In this document: piece by piece, positions 9,573 to 18,006 of the stretch | Position numbering within the stretch: position 1 is the first letter of the stretch | Layout: each line of letters begins with the position of its first letter | NCBI RefSeq assembly: GCF_029502005.1 | Contig: NZ_JAMQOT010000001.1 | Span: 186,001-250,000 of the forward strand | DNA length: 64,000 bases | Origin: Natrinema salsiterrestre | GTDB lineage: Archaea; Halobacteriota; Halobacteria; Halobacteriales; Natrialbaceae | Reading direction: 5' to 3' | Notes under the pieces: model-generated | What the model saw: only the letters and a program-made list of their open reading frames with translations | What the model was told of the DNA's origin: nothing | The model's database searches: none | Program-made: the position numbers and the translations under genes

Positions 9573-10583
9573 TCACAGCACCGTCGCGATCCCGTCCTCG
9601 AGCGCCTCGACCTGCGCTTCTTTCTCGCGCTCGAGGGCGTCCATATCGAACCGAACCGGCTCGCTCGTGACGTCGCCGTCGATGGGGACCCGATCGAACA
9701 GGTTCGCTCGCGGCGTCTCGAAGTAGAACTGCGCCCTGTTGCCGTAGGTCAGGGCGGGGAGACAGGCGTGGATCCGGTCGGAGCGCACTACGTCCGCGTT
9801 GGCGTAGAGGAAGAGGTAATCGGTCACGAGATCGGAGACGAAGGCGTTTTCGACCTCGAAGGGCGGCGTCTCGAGGCCGACCAGTTCCCGCGCCCGTTCG
9901 CCGACAGGGAAGTGGTACGGTTCGTCGAAGGGGGCGTGATCGGGTCTGATGACCGTCCGCGAGCCGCCGACGTCGGGCTCCTCTTCCTTGTCGAACGTAT
10001 GGACGTCGAACGCCCGATTCGCCTCGGGCGGCCGGTGACGGTCGCCCAGGAACAGCGAGCAGTCGATGCCGTCGTACAGGTACTCGACGAGGTCGCCGTA
10101 CTCCTCGTAGGCGGTCCGGTCCCGCGTGAGCAGGACATCGATGTCGAGCGCGTCGAACACGGCCTCGACGTACCGCCGTTCGTCGTCGTCGTACTTCTCG
10201 CCGCCCCCGCCGACGACGACGATCGGAACGTCCCGCTCCCTGAGCTGTCGGAGCGTATCGAAGTACTTCCGGAACGTCGGTCTCGAGAGGACACAGCCCG
10301 GGAGGACGGCCAGATCGGCGTCGATCAGCTCGCTTATATGCACCGTGTTCCGTCGAAGCGGGTGCGTCGGCGATTCGTAGGTGGATCGATCGTACCCTGT
10401 CATTCGCGCGAGCTTCCGGGTGCCGCCCCACAGCGCCGCGGTGTCCGACGCGTGGTTCGGATAGCCCCCCGTTTCGACGATCTCGGCGTCGGGAAACGCG
10501 TTCTCGAGCATCGCCCTCGCCCCGTAGTCGATGAAGCCGTTCCCGATGTTCGTCGTCCACGTCCGCAGAAGCAGGATTCGCAT
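9573..10583 (-). CDS. Polysaccharide pyruvyl transferase family protein
   Basis: A 336-residue protein beginning MRILLLRTW at the ATG at 10583. The N-terminus has the NIGNGFIDYGARAML pattern of the polysaccharide pyruvyl transferase family, followed by VLPGCVL, the Gly-rich VVVGGGGEKY, and in the C-terminal half VVRSDRIHACLPALTYGN, where the SDRxHA segment is characteristic. Members transfer pyruvate ketals to surface sugars. A TATA-like box at 10610-10617 and a palindrome at 10596-10609 precede it, so it likely starts its own transcript with the sulfatase-like gene. Donor and acceptor are unknown. Confidence 0.85.
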   Translation of the reverse strand: MRILLLRTWTTNIGNGFIDYGARAMLENAFPDAEIVETGGYPNHASDTAALWGGTRKLARMTGYDRSTYESPTHPLRRNTVHISELIDADLAVLPGCVLSRPTFRKYFDTLRQLRERDVPIVVVGGGGEKYDDDERRYVEAVFDALDIDVLLTRDRTAYEEYGDLVEYLYDGIDCSLFLGDRHRPPEANRAFDVHTFDKEEEPDVGGSRTVIRPDHAPFDEPYHFPVGERARELVGLETPPFEVENAFVSDLVTDYLFLYANADVVRSDRIHACLPALTYGNRAQFYFETPRANLFDRVPIDGDVTSEPVRFDMDALEREKEAQVEALEDGIATVL

Positions 10584-10595
10584 TGCGGACCCCTC

Positions 10596-10617
10596 CACCG
10601 GAACCGGTGATAATTAT
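10596..10617 (-). promoter_or_regulatory. Promoter with palindrome before the pyruvyl transferase-like gene
   Basis: Reading the minus strand, ATAATTATC (10609-10617 on the plus strand) is a good TATA box 26-34 bases before the start codon. Between it and the start lies a perfect inverted repeat, CACCGG-AA-CCGGTG at 10596-10609. A palindrome placed between TATA and the transcription start would suit a repressor. Confidence 0.5.
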
Positions 10618-10731
10618 GGAGGGGCTACACCCCGCTATCGTCCCATTTAGACATCTGGGGCGAGTTCGAACGGGACGCTAGGGCATCGATATCGACCCGA
10701 GAAGCCTTCGAATCGAGGCTCGATCCCGGTG

Positions 10732-11649
10732 TCAGTCGAGATAGCCGAGTTCGCGCAGGCGGTCGGTGGGCATATCGATGTCCTCGTCGGGGCCGGTCGC
10801 GTCCGTACCCGCGTCCCCAGCACGTTCTTCCACCCACCGTCGCACGTCGTAAACCGAGTCCGGGCAGGTCTCGGCAGTGGAACTCGCGTACGCGCGCCAG
10901 GAGTGACTCGCCGGCTTCTCGCCCGCGTCGGGCGGGTAGAACGCGGCGCGCATGCCGTGATCGCTGACGACGAGGAGGTCGTCGTCCTCGCCGAGGGCGG
11001 CGACGATCTCTTCGACGAACTCGCCGACGCGGTCGTAGGCGCGGCCCAGTGCGGCCTCGTCGTCGGCGTAGGCGTGGCCCGCCGCGTCCAGCGTGTGGAC
11101 GTGAACGCCGGCGATCGAGACCGGGTGCGCGAGCATCTCGCGGGCCCAGCCGAACTGCTGGGCGCAGAGCCCGAACAGCTCGCGCTCGAACTCGCGGCGT
11201 GGCATCCCCTCCGCCACGGCGTTCATCAGGTCCCAGGCGCGCTGGAGCGGCCGGCCGTCGTGGACCCCCGGCCAGTTGTGGACGACCGCGTCGTCGGCGT
11301 CGAACATCGACTCGCGGTCCGTCTCGCCGATGCGCTCGCGCGTACCGGTCCGCGATCGAACGAGTTTGCCGAGGGTCCCTCGAGTCGATTCGTCGAGGCG
11401 GCCCGTGACCGTCGACGCGAGATCGAGGGCTGGGTTCGCCCACTCGCTGGTGCCGCCGCCGGTGATCCCGTGTTCGGCCGGCTCGAGCCCGGTCGCGACG
11501 GTCGCCCAGACCTCCGGCGTGTACGGGACGGCCTGCGTGTTCGCGAACGTCTCGATCTCGCCGCCCGACTCGAGGCGGACGGCGTCGAGGTCGAAGTGAT
11601 CGACCAGCCCGGCGTCGAGCGCGTCGAGCGCGAGGACGACGACCGTCAT
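10732..11649 (-). CDS. Alkaline-phosphatase-superfamily phosphodiesterase (type I PDE/NPP-like)
   Basis: A 305-residue protein whose ATG at 11649 overlaps the stop of the upstream sulfatase-like gene by four bases. It starts with VVVLALDALD (metal Asp), has the Thr nucleophile segment PYTPEVWATVATG near residue 50, HTLDAAGHAYADD (Asp and His ligands) and VVSDHGMR. This is the type I phosphodiesterase/nucleotide pyrophosphatase pattern. It ends in LRELGYLD, like the other sulfatase-fold proteins here. It is the last gene of the overlapping six-gene operon. Substrate unknown; cleavage of a sugar-linked phosphodiester is one idea. Confidence 0.88.
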   Translation of the reverse strand: MTVVVLALDALDAGLVDHFDLDAVRLESGGEIETFANTQAVPYTPEVWATVATGLEPAEHGITGGGTSEWANPALDLASTVTGRLDESTRGTLGKLVRSRTGTRERIGETDRESMFDADDAVVHNWPGVHDGRPLQRAWDLMNAVAEGMPRREFERELFGLCAQQFGWAREMLAHPVSIAGVHVHTLDAAGHAYADDEAALGRAYDRVGEFVEEIVAALGEDDDLLVVSDHGMRAAFYPPDAGEKPASHSWRAYASSTAETCPDSVYDVRRWVEERAGDAGTDATGPDEDIDMPTDRLRELGYLD

Positions 11650-12767
11650 GCGTATCCTAAATCCTCCAGATCCTCCTGCAGCGCGTCCTCCTTGACGACG
11701 TAGGCGGGATCGAACCGCTCGCGTTCCCGCTCGAGAGAGGGATCCTCGACTCTCTCGCCGTCCTCGAGGCGATACGTGCCGTCGCCCGTCGCGATGTGAT
11801 CGGCGGTCATCGCGGCCTTTCGATCCCCGTAGGCGGCGAATGCGGTTTCCCGATCGAGCGTGCCGACCCCGTGTTCGCTTCCCGTCAGGATCGTCGGGAC
11901 GTCGACCAGCGAGACGACTTCGCCGAGATCGGGGGCGTTGCGCGTCCCGAACGGGACGTTCAGGAGTTCGGCGCGCATCTCGCCGGGGTGGCCCCACAGT
12001 CCGTCCTCGCCGAGCAGTTCGCCGTGATCGCCGCAGAAGACGACGCGCGTGTCGTCGGGAATCGCGGCCCACAGGCGCTCCAGACGGTCGTCGAGGTCGG
12101 CGATCTCCCGTCGGTAGAGGTCGCGAACGGCGGCCTCGTCCTCCTCGGACCCGCGACCCGAGAGCACGCGGCGGCTGAGCCGCTGTGCCGTCGCCCGGTC
12201 GACGTCCGCGCCGTCCGGATCGTAGGGATGGTGCGGTTCCATGAAGTGTAGCCACCCGAACCACTCCTCGCGGTCGTCGATCTCGGCCAGGAACTGGTCG
12301 ACGACCTCGTCGGCGGGTCGGAACGATTTGTTCGTCTCCTCGACGTAGCTCCGGAGTTGCTGGTATCGGTTGTAGCCCCAGCTCGCTATCTTGTAGGGGA
12401 ACGAGCCGCGCTCGAGCAGGATTGCACCCTTGTCCTTCAGCGACTCGCCGCCGCCTTTCGGCGACGTGAACGAGTCGAAACCGGCCGCGTAGCCGTACTC
12501 CGCGGACAGCAGGTGGTTGGTCGTGATCCCGACGCAGCGGGCGTCGAACGCGCGGGCGACGCTCGCCGCCGACTCGAGGCCGTCGCCGGTCGGATACTCG
12601 CCGCCGATGATCGCCGGGAAGCTGCCGGGCGTCGCGGTGCTCGTGGCGAAGGCGGCGTCGTGGGTGTCCTCGAGGAAGTCTCGTGTGGTGGGCATGTACT
12701 GGACGTGGTCGGTTCTGAGCGAGTCGACCGTGACTAACAGTGTCGTCTCCGTCGCGTGTTCGGTCAT
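11646..12767 (-). CDS. Sulfatase-fold protein (alkaline phosphatase superfamily)
   Basis: A 373-residue protein with VTVDSLRTDH near the N-terminus and GDHGELLGEDGLWGHPGEM for the second metal site. The nucleophile loop is STATPGSFPAIIGG; aligned to its neighbour it keeps a Thr where sulfatases have Cys or Ser and has no Arg. HFMEPHHPYDPD is the usual sulfatase core segment. It ends in LEDLGYA. Both ends overlap neighbours by four bases. It is shorter than most sulfatases (450-550 residues). Activity on sulfate is doubtful; binding or phosphotransfer is possible. Confidence 0.88.
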   Translation of the reverse strand: MTEHATETTLLVTVDSLRTDHVQYMPTTRDFLEDTHDAAFATSTATPGSFPAIIGGEYPTGDGLESAASVARAFDARCVGITTNHLLSAEYGYAAGFDSFTSPKGGGESLKDKGAILLERGSFPYKIASWGYNRYQQLRSYVEETNKSFRPADEVVDQFLAEIDDREEWFGWLHFMEPHHPYDPDGADVDRATAQRLSRRVLSGRGSEEDEAAVRDLYRREIADLDDRLERLWAAIPDDTRVVFCGDHGELLGEDGLWGHPGEMRAELLNVPFGTRNAPDLGEVVSLVDVPTILTGSEHGVGTLDRETAFAAYGDRKAAMTADHIATGDGTYRLEDGERVEDPSLERERERFDPAYVVKEDALQEDLEDLGYA

Positions 12768-14209
12768 AGGTATCCGAGATCCTCCAGTCGGGCGCGGCTC
12801 GCCGCGTCGACATTCTCGGCGAACGCCCGTTCGCCGTGGTCGTCGTCAGTGACCCACTCGCCGAAGGCGGACTCGAAGAGCCCCTCTGGGACCGTCTCCT
12901 CGGGGCGTTCGGTCTGCTTCGACGGCGGCCCGGAGACGTCGTACACCGCCTCGGTGCCGAGCCGGTCGCGGTAGTACTTCCGATCGCGCCGATAGACGAC
13001 GCGCTGTCCCCGATCCCAGTAGGACTCGTCGCCGCCCTCCGGGATGCCGGAACCTGATCCCACGATCTCGGCGCGAGCACGTTCTCGCTCGAAAGCGAAC
13101 GGATCGAACGGGTCCCCGCTCGCCAGCGACCGGATCACGTCACCGAGGTCGGCGTGGGAACTGAGCCCGTTCACGTCGACGGGGCCTCGGTTCCCCGGCT
13201 CGAGGACGCCGTCACCGGTCGCGACGACGTCGAACGGGACGTGCAACAGCCCTTCCGAGAGACTGCTCATGTGGTTCATGAGGTAGCCGTCCGACTCGTA
13301 GCCGAGGTTCTCGCCGTGATCCGCCGTCACGATCAGGATCGACTCGCGGTCGTCACCGGCCGCCAGCGCGGTCACGAGATCCGCGACGACCCGGTCGAGG
13401 TAGTCGACCGTCGCGGCGTACAGCCCGCGGACGCGTTCGACGTCCGATTCGAACTCGCCGAGGCCCTCCGCGGCGTTCACGTCCGAGTCCCGAAACGAAC
13501 TCGAGTGGAAACCGGCGGAGACGCCGTGGATCGAGTCGTCCAACCCGCGAAACGGGGTGTGTGGACCGTGTGCGTCCATGAAGTTAGCGAAGGCGAGCAC
13601 CGGACCGTCGGGTTCGGTGACCTCGCGCTCGAGCGTTCTCGCGATCGCCCGGCCGCCGAAATCGGTCGGTTTCTCGATCGGGAGCTTCCGGCTCACGTCG
13701 TCCAGTTTGAGGAGGACGCCGTTGCACAGCGACTGCAAGGGATGCTCGTGCGCGAGGGCCTGACGGACGAAATCGGCGTAGGCCTCCACGCCGTCGGTCG
13801 AGCGGTCCGAGATGTGCTGCTGGACGTCCATCCCCGCGGGAAGCCGGCGACTCGGCGAGATGGGGACCGTGCGATCGAAGAAGCGGTCGAACCCGAAGAC
13901 GGGGCTGGCGTAGATGTTCGACGTGACGCAGACCGATTCGTACCCCGCCCTCGAGAGGGGCGCGATCCAGGTGTCGTCGACGTCGATCGGATCGAACCGG
14001 CGCTGGCGCGCGTGGACGCCCGTTTCCGACGGAACCGATCCCGTCAGCATCCCGGCGTGACTCGGGACGCTCCAGCCGGCCAGCGCCCGCATGCCCTCGA
14101 ATCGGACGGCCGCCAGCTCTCGGAGACGGGTCGCGTACCGGTCGTAGACGTCTTTTCTGACGGTGTCCAGACAGAGGACGACGACGTTCGGTCGGTCTCT
14201 CCCCGTCAT
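12764..14209 (-). CDS. Sulfatase-fold protein with Ser in the nucleophile site
   Basis: A 481-residue protein from the ATG at 14209, overlapping the upstream glycosyltransferase by four bases. VVVLCLDTVRKDVYD opens the fold; the nucleophile loop is GWSVPSHAGMLTG, so Ser is kept but the Arg of C/S-x-P-x-R is His; NFMDAHGPHTPF and VTADHGENLGYE give the remaining core. It ends in LEDLGYL. No formylglycine-generating enzyme or anaerobic sulfatase-maturating enzyme is in the window. An open frame extends far upstream, but that part belongs to the glycosyltransferase in another frame. Confidence 0.88.
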   Translation of the reverse strand: MTGRDRPNVVVLCLDTVRKDVYDRYATRLRELAAVRFEGMRALAGWSVPSHAGMLTGSVPSETGVHARQRRFDPIDVDDTWIAPLSRAGYESVCVTSNIYASPVFGFDRFFDRTVPISPSRRLPAGMDVQQHISDRSTDGVEAYADFVRQALAHEHPLQSLCNGVLLKLDDVSRKLPIEKPTDFGGRAIARTLEREVTEPDGPVLAFANFMDAHGPHTPFRGLDDSIHGVSAGFHSSSFRDSDVNAAEGLGEFESDVERVRGLYAATVDYLDRVVADLVTALAAGDDRESILIVTADHGENLGYESDGYLMNHMSSLSEGLLHVPFDVVATGDGVLEPGNRGPVDVNGLSSHADLGDVIRSLASGDPFDPFAFERERARAEIVGSGSGIPEGGDESYWDRGQRVVYRRDRKYYRDRLGTEAVYDVSGPPSKQTERPEETVPEGLFESAFGEWVTDDDHGERAFAENVDAASRARLEDLGYL

Positions 14210-15294
14210 GTGAACTCCTCGAGTGCGGCGCTGAAGCGTTCCCGCTGGTTCGATTCGGTCAGGTCGGTGACGAGGCTCCGCTGGTCGCTCCCGAGGGATC
14301 GTCGGTCGGTCGGTGAGAGGTCGGAGAGAGCCACCAGTCCGTCGAACAGGCCCGTCTCGGTCGGCGGGACGACCTGTCGAGCCGGCAGGAGCTCCCGGAC
14401 GCCGGTCGCTTCGGTGACGATCGTCGGCGTTCCCGAGAGGATCCCCTCGAGCGCGGCGACGGGAAACGCGTCGCCCCGAGACGACTGAACGTAGACGCTC
14501 GCGCGGTCGAACCAGTCGGCGAACGCGTCCAGATCGACGAACCCGGGCGTGACGACGTGGGGCATGGCGGCGTACGGCTGCTCGTCGTGCCCCGCACCGA
14601 GTGCCACCAGCCGAACGTCGGCCTCGACGGTCCCGGCGAATCGCTCGACTGCCAGCGCGAGCCGGTCGTAGCCGTTCGCGGGTTTGGCTTCGCCCGCCGA
14701 GAGGATCGTAAACGGGTCCGCGGGTGATCGAGGGGTGAGCGACGCGAGGCGGTCGTACTTCTCGTCGGCGATCGGCGGCCGGACGATCGCGGTCGGAACG
14801 TCGCCGATGTACGGTCGCGCCCAGCGGGAGGCGTCGCGGCCGACCGCGATCACGCCGTCGAGCAACCGACTCGAGAGCGGCTCGAGCGCGCGCCAGAGGT
14901 ATCGCGTCGGCCGCTCGGAGAGGGTGTAGAACGTCTCGTCCGCGGCGAGGTAGATCAGGGTCGTTCCCGGCCGGCGCAGTTTGTACGCGAGCCCGGTCTG
15001 GAGCGGCGCGCTCCCCTCCGCGATGACGGTCTCGTACGCCGGCAGCGTCCCGGCGGTTCGGAGCCGATCGACCGTCCGCTCGGTGTTGCCGCCCGGTTCG
15101 GGCGGTCGTTCCCCGGTCTCGAAGTGGCGTCGATCGGCGCTCACTGCGTCGGCGAAGACTCGATGTGCGGGGTGTGCGTCGCTGTTCTGATAGAGCAGAC
15201 ACCGATCGCTCGTCGCCCGTCGCGGGCGCGACGGTCCGGTCTCGGTCCGGCCGTCAGCGTCGGCCGGCTCGTGCGTAGTCGTCTTCGCCGTCAT
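14206..15294 (-). CDS. Glycosyltransferase, GT4-like
   Basis: A 362-residue GT-B fold enzyme. The C-terminal half has VYVQSSRGDAFPVAALEGI, the conserved nucleotide-sugar site with the E-x7-E-like spacing partly altered (Asp in place of the first Glu), followed by GTPTIVTEATGVREL. The N-terminal 25 residues are a charged extension before CLLYQNSD. It overlaps both neighbours by four bases. Expected to add one sugar to a lipid-linked or surface glycan on the cytoplasmic side. Donor sugar cannot be told. Confidence 0.88.
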   Translation of the reverse strand: MTAKTTTHEPADADGRTETGPSRPRRATSDRCLLYQNSDAHPAHRVFADAVSADRRHFETGERPPEPGGNTERTVDRLRTAGTLPAYETVIAEGSAPLQTGLAYKLRRPGTTLIYLAADETFYTLSERPTRYLWRALEPLSSRLLDGVIAVGRDASRWARPYIGDVPTAIVRPPIADEKYDRLASLTPRSPADPFTILSAGEAKPANGYDRLALAVERFAGTVEADVRLVALGAGHDEQPYAAMPHVVTPGFVDLDAFADWFDRASVYVQSSRGDAFPVAALEGILSGTPTIVTEATGVRELLPARQVVPPTETGLFDGLVALSDLSPTDRRSLGSDQRSLVTDLTESNQRERFSAALEEFT

Positions 15295-16547
15295 CGATCA
15301 CTCGCCTCCTCGAGCTCGCGGGCGTCGTCGGCGTCGACAGCCGGCGGTGAGACGTCCCCGACACGGTGTCCTCTTTCGAGTCGGGTCGCGTCCCTCGTGC
15401 ACTCGGATCGCCGGCCTCGTTCCGATTCCGGGACGTCGCTGTCTGCGACTGCGTCTCCTTCGATAACCTCGCGGAGCCCGTCCGCGAAGCGGTCGTACTC
15501 GTAGCGCCTCGCTTCGGCGCTGATCTCTGCCGGGTCGAAATCGGCGGGATCGAACCGCCGAACCGCCTCGCGTAGGGATCCGACGGTCGGTTCGAAGAGC
15601 AGCCCGGTCCGTCCGCTCTGGACCTGGTACCGCGTGAACCCCTCGTCGACGCCGAGGAGGGGTTTGCCGGCCATCATGGTCTCGGCCCCGACGAGACCGA
15701 AGTCCTCCTTCTTGGGCGCGTAGACGACCGCAGTGGCCCGCGCGACCAGCGACTCGATGTCCGCGACGTACCCCCGCACCTCGATGTTGTCGTAGTTCGC
15801 GGCGATGGCCTCGAGTCGCTCGCGCTGTTGTCCGTCACCGGCGATCACGAGCCGTTCGTCGAGTCCCGCGAAGGCTTTTGCGATCAGATCGATCCGTTTC
15901 TCGGGGGCGAGTCGGGACCACGTGAGGAAGTAGCCGTCGTCGCCGTCGTTGCGCCAGTCGCCGGTCACCGGCGGATAGACGACGCTGGCGTCGCGGCCGT
16001 AGAACCGCCGGATCCGATCGCGGACCAGTTCGCTGTTCGCGACGAAGCGGTCGACGTAGTCGTTGGCCTCCTTGTCCAGCGCCCGCCACGCTTTCGCGTA
16101 CGCCTTGAGCCCCGTCTCGACGAACGGGAGATCGAACGCCGAGAGCCGATCCCGATAGAGGTCGTACAGCCACCGCGGCGGGCTGTGGGGGTAGTGGACG
16201 ATCCGTTGACCGACCGCAGGGACGTAATATTTCGACAGCGGCGCGCTCTCGAGGATTACGTCGTACTCGGTGAGGTCCTCGTGGGCGTCGGTCATGTCGA
16301 GTGCCACGTTCAGCGTTTCGAGTGGATTCATGCCCTCGTTTTTCCACTCGAGGAACGGTCGCCACGGGAGCGACGTGTACTTCGATTGCCGGAACGGGAT
16401 CACCTCGACGTCGTCGGGGATCGGCGTTCCCTCGGCGACGTAGGTCGTGTAGATCGGTGCGTCGAGCACCCGGGCGGCCTCGATGGCGAACTCCTCGCCG
16501 CCGCCGATGCCGGGGAACCGATCGTGCAGGATCGCCACGTCGGTCAC
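15291..16547 (-). CDS. Glycosyltransferase, GT4 family
   Basis: A 418-residue protein starting with GTG at 16547, which overlaps the upstream stop by four bases and so decides the start. VAILHDRFPGIGGGEEF at the N-terminus and SRLAPEKRIDLI, VIAGDGQQ and KKEDFGLVGAETMMAGKP in the second half mark a retaining GT4 enzyme with an intact E-x7-E (EDFGLVGAE). The last 60 residues are a charged tail. It is the second gene of the six-gene overlapping operon. Confidence 0.92.
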   Translation of the reverse strand: MTDVAILHDRFPGIGGGEEFAIEAARVLDAPIYTTYVAEGTPIPDDVEVIPFRQSKYTSLPWRPFLEWKNEGMNPLETLNVALDMTDAHEDLTEYDVILESAPLSKYYVPAVGQRIVHYPHSPPRWLYDLYRDRLSAFDLPFVETGLKAYAKAWRALDKEANDYVDRFVANSELVRDRIRRFYGRDASVVYPPVTGDWRNDGDDGYFLTWSRLAPEKRIDLIAKAFAGLDERLVIAGDGQQRERLEAIAANYDNIEVRGYVADIESLVARATAVVYAPKKEDFGLVGAETMMAGKPLLGVDEGFTRYQVQSGRTGLLFEPTVGSLREAVRRFDPADFDPAEISAEARRYEYDRFADGLREVIEGDAVADSDVPESERGRRSECTRDATRLERGHRVGDVSPPAVDADDARELEEASDR

Positions 16548-17707
16548 TGTAACACCTCCCGGAGCTCCCGGTCCGGCGACCAGGTGCCGTCGTGGGTGTC
16601 GTCGTCCTCGGCGGCTCGAGCGCGCAGCAGCGAGATGCTCGCACGGAACAGCGAGATCTGAGCGTCGAACAGGGAGTACAGCGGCTGAGCGGGACCGAGC
16701 GCGTCGCGAGAGCCGAGCACGGTGAAGGCGAGGATGCCGGCCGGCGTCGCCAGTCCGACGGGACCGAGGATGGCCAGCGATCCGACCGTCGCCACGGCGA
16801 TTCCGGTCGCGACGAGACACGGGGACACGATCATGAACCACCAGTTGAACGGCAGGACGACGCGGCCGTAGGCCCCGTGGCGACCGAGGGCGTCGCGCTG
16901 TCGCCACAGCAGTCGCAGGAGCCCCATCGCCCGTCGATCCTTCTGCCGGCGGCGCTTGCCGAACGCGGAGTGAGCCGCCTCCTTGTAGTGGATCTCGGGA
17001 TCGAAGACGACTCGACCCCCGTTGCGTCGAATCTTTAGCGCGAGTTCGGTGTCGTCGGCGATCGAGTCCTCGTCGATCGGGACGATGGCATCCCGCTCGA
17101 ACGCCGAGAACGGCCCGTGGAAGATCAGCGTCGAGTCGATGTGGGACTCGAGGACCTGAATTATCGTCTGGACGTCCCGATACCCTCGCTCGACCTCGCT
17201 GTCACCGAGGACGTCGGCGTTGCGGCCGGTGACCGCGGCCACGTCGGGATCGGCGAGGTTCGCGGCCGCTCGCCGGACCGCGTCCGACGCGAGCCGCGAG
17301 TCGCAGTCGGTCTTGACGACGACCTCGTTCGACGCGGCCGCGTAGGCCTCGTTCAGTGCGGGCGCGAGTCCCTCGCGTTCGGCCGTCCGAACGAGCGTCA
17401 GGTCCGGCTCGGGCCGACCGGCGAAGAAGGTCTCGACCAGCTCCGCCGTCCCGTCGTCGCTCGAGTCGACGACGACGATCTCGACCCGGTCCATCGGATA
17501 GTCGAGTTCGACCAGCTCCTCGAGTTTCGACTCGACGATCGCCGCTTCGTTGTACGTCGGCAGGACGATACTCACCGACGGCTCTCGGGGCCACGTGTGG
17601 GCGGGCGTTCCCGAAGGGCGGCTGACGTAGTAGACGCCGAGGTAGATCAGATACGGAAGGCCGGTCAGTGCAACCAGTCCGAACAGAGCCTCGAGGAGGC
17701 GCTTCAT
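16544..17707 (-). CDS. Membrane-bound glycosyltransferase, GT2 family
   Basis: A 387-residue protein from the ATG at 17707; an earlier TTG at 17722 would add five residues. Residues 1-25 form a membrane helix. The GT2 domain follows: SIVLPTYNEAAIVESKL, VVDSSDDGT, KTDCDSRLA (DxD) and DDTELALKIRRNGG near the acceptor site. Two or three C-terminal membrane helices (about 280-345) anchor it. This is the architecture of hyaluronan-synthase-like and dolichyl-phosphate-sugar-type enzymes. It is the first gene of the operon, with inverted repeats in its upstream region. Confidence 0.92.
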   Translation of the reverse strand: MKRLLEALFGLVALTGLPYLIYLGVYYVSRPSGTPAHTWPREPSVSIVLPTYNEAAIVESKLEELVELDYPMDRVEIVVVDSSDDGTAELVETFFAGRPEPDLTLVRTAEREGLAPALNEAYAAASNEVVVKTDCDSRLASDAVRRAAANLADPDVAAVTGRNADVLGDSEVERGYRDVQTIIQVLESHIDSTLIFHGPFSAFERDAIVPIDEDSIADDTELALKIRRNGGRVVFDPEIHYKEAAHSAFGKRRRQKDRRAMGLLRLLWRQRDALGRHGAYGRVVLPFNWWFMIVSPCLVATGIAVATVGSLAILGPVGLATPAGILAFTVLGSRDALGPAQPLYSLFDAQISLFRASISLLRARAAEDDDTHDGTWSPDRELREVLQ

Positions 17708-17751
17708 GCGAGTACGCCTCAACGGTCAACGGTTCGCTGCAAAGCCAGATG

Positions 17752-17768
17752 GCTTGCATTGTGCAAGC
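17752..17768. promoter_or_regulatory. Inverted repeat upstream of the glycan operon
   Basis: GCTTGCA-TTG-TGCAAGC is a perfect 7-base inverted repeat with a 3-base centre, 45-61 bases before the ATG at 17707. A second, overlapping imperfect repeat (TGCAAAGCC / GGCTTGCA, 17738-17758) shares its left arm. The position suits an operator upstream of the promoter. Confidence 0.45.
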
Positions 17769-17857
17769 AGTGGTCGTCTCCGGTCTCGAGTCCGGCGGCC
17801 GCAATGGAGCGATCCGGCGCGACTGACCACGGATTTCGCCCGTTCGTCAGTGAACCC

Positions 17858-18006
17858 TGCGGTGGCGCGTGCGGTGCGACGGCGAGCCATCGGCGAGTCG
17901 TCGCTCGAATACGCGCGAGGGATGAGTGAGGGAAGAATGACCGAACGAATCGGCTGGGGAGGACGTGGCCATTCCCTGTTGCCACGATAGCATGGCGTTC
18001 GTCTCC
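17858..18006. repeat. Intergenic repeat, copy A (short form)
   Basis: Begins TGCGGTGGCGCG and ends TTCGTCTCC, the same boundaries as the element at 58663-58923. Shared internal blocks are GATGAGTGAGGGAAGAATGA (GATGAGCGAGGGAGGAATGA in the other copy), AATCGGCTGG followed by GAGG-type sequence, and GTTGCCAC-AGTAGCA-like sequence near the right end. This copy lacks the hairpin array of copy B. No coding capacity is visible. Confidence 0.65.

Noticed and set aside
12764-15202. Longer starts for the sulfatase-fold genes
   Set aside because: The upstream part of these frames lacks any motif and overlaps the glycosyltransferase frames; the four-base overlaps mark the true starts.
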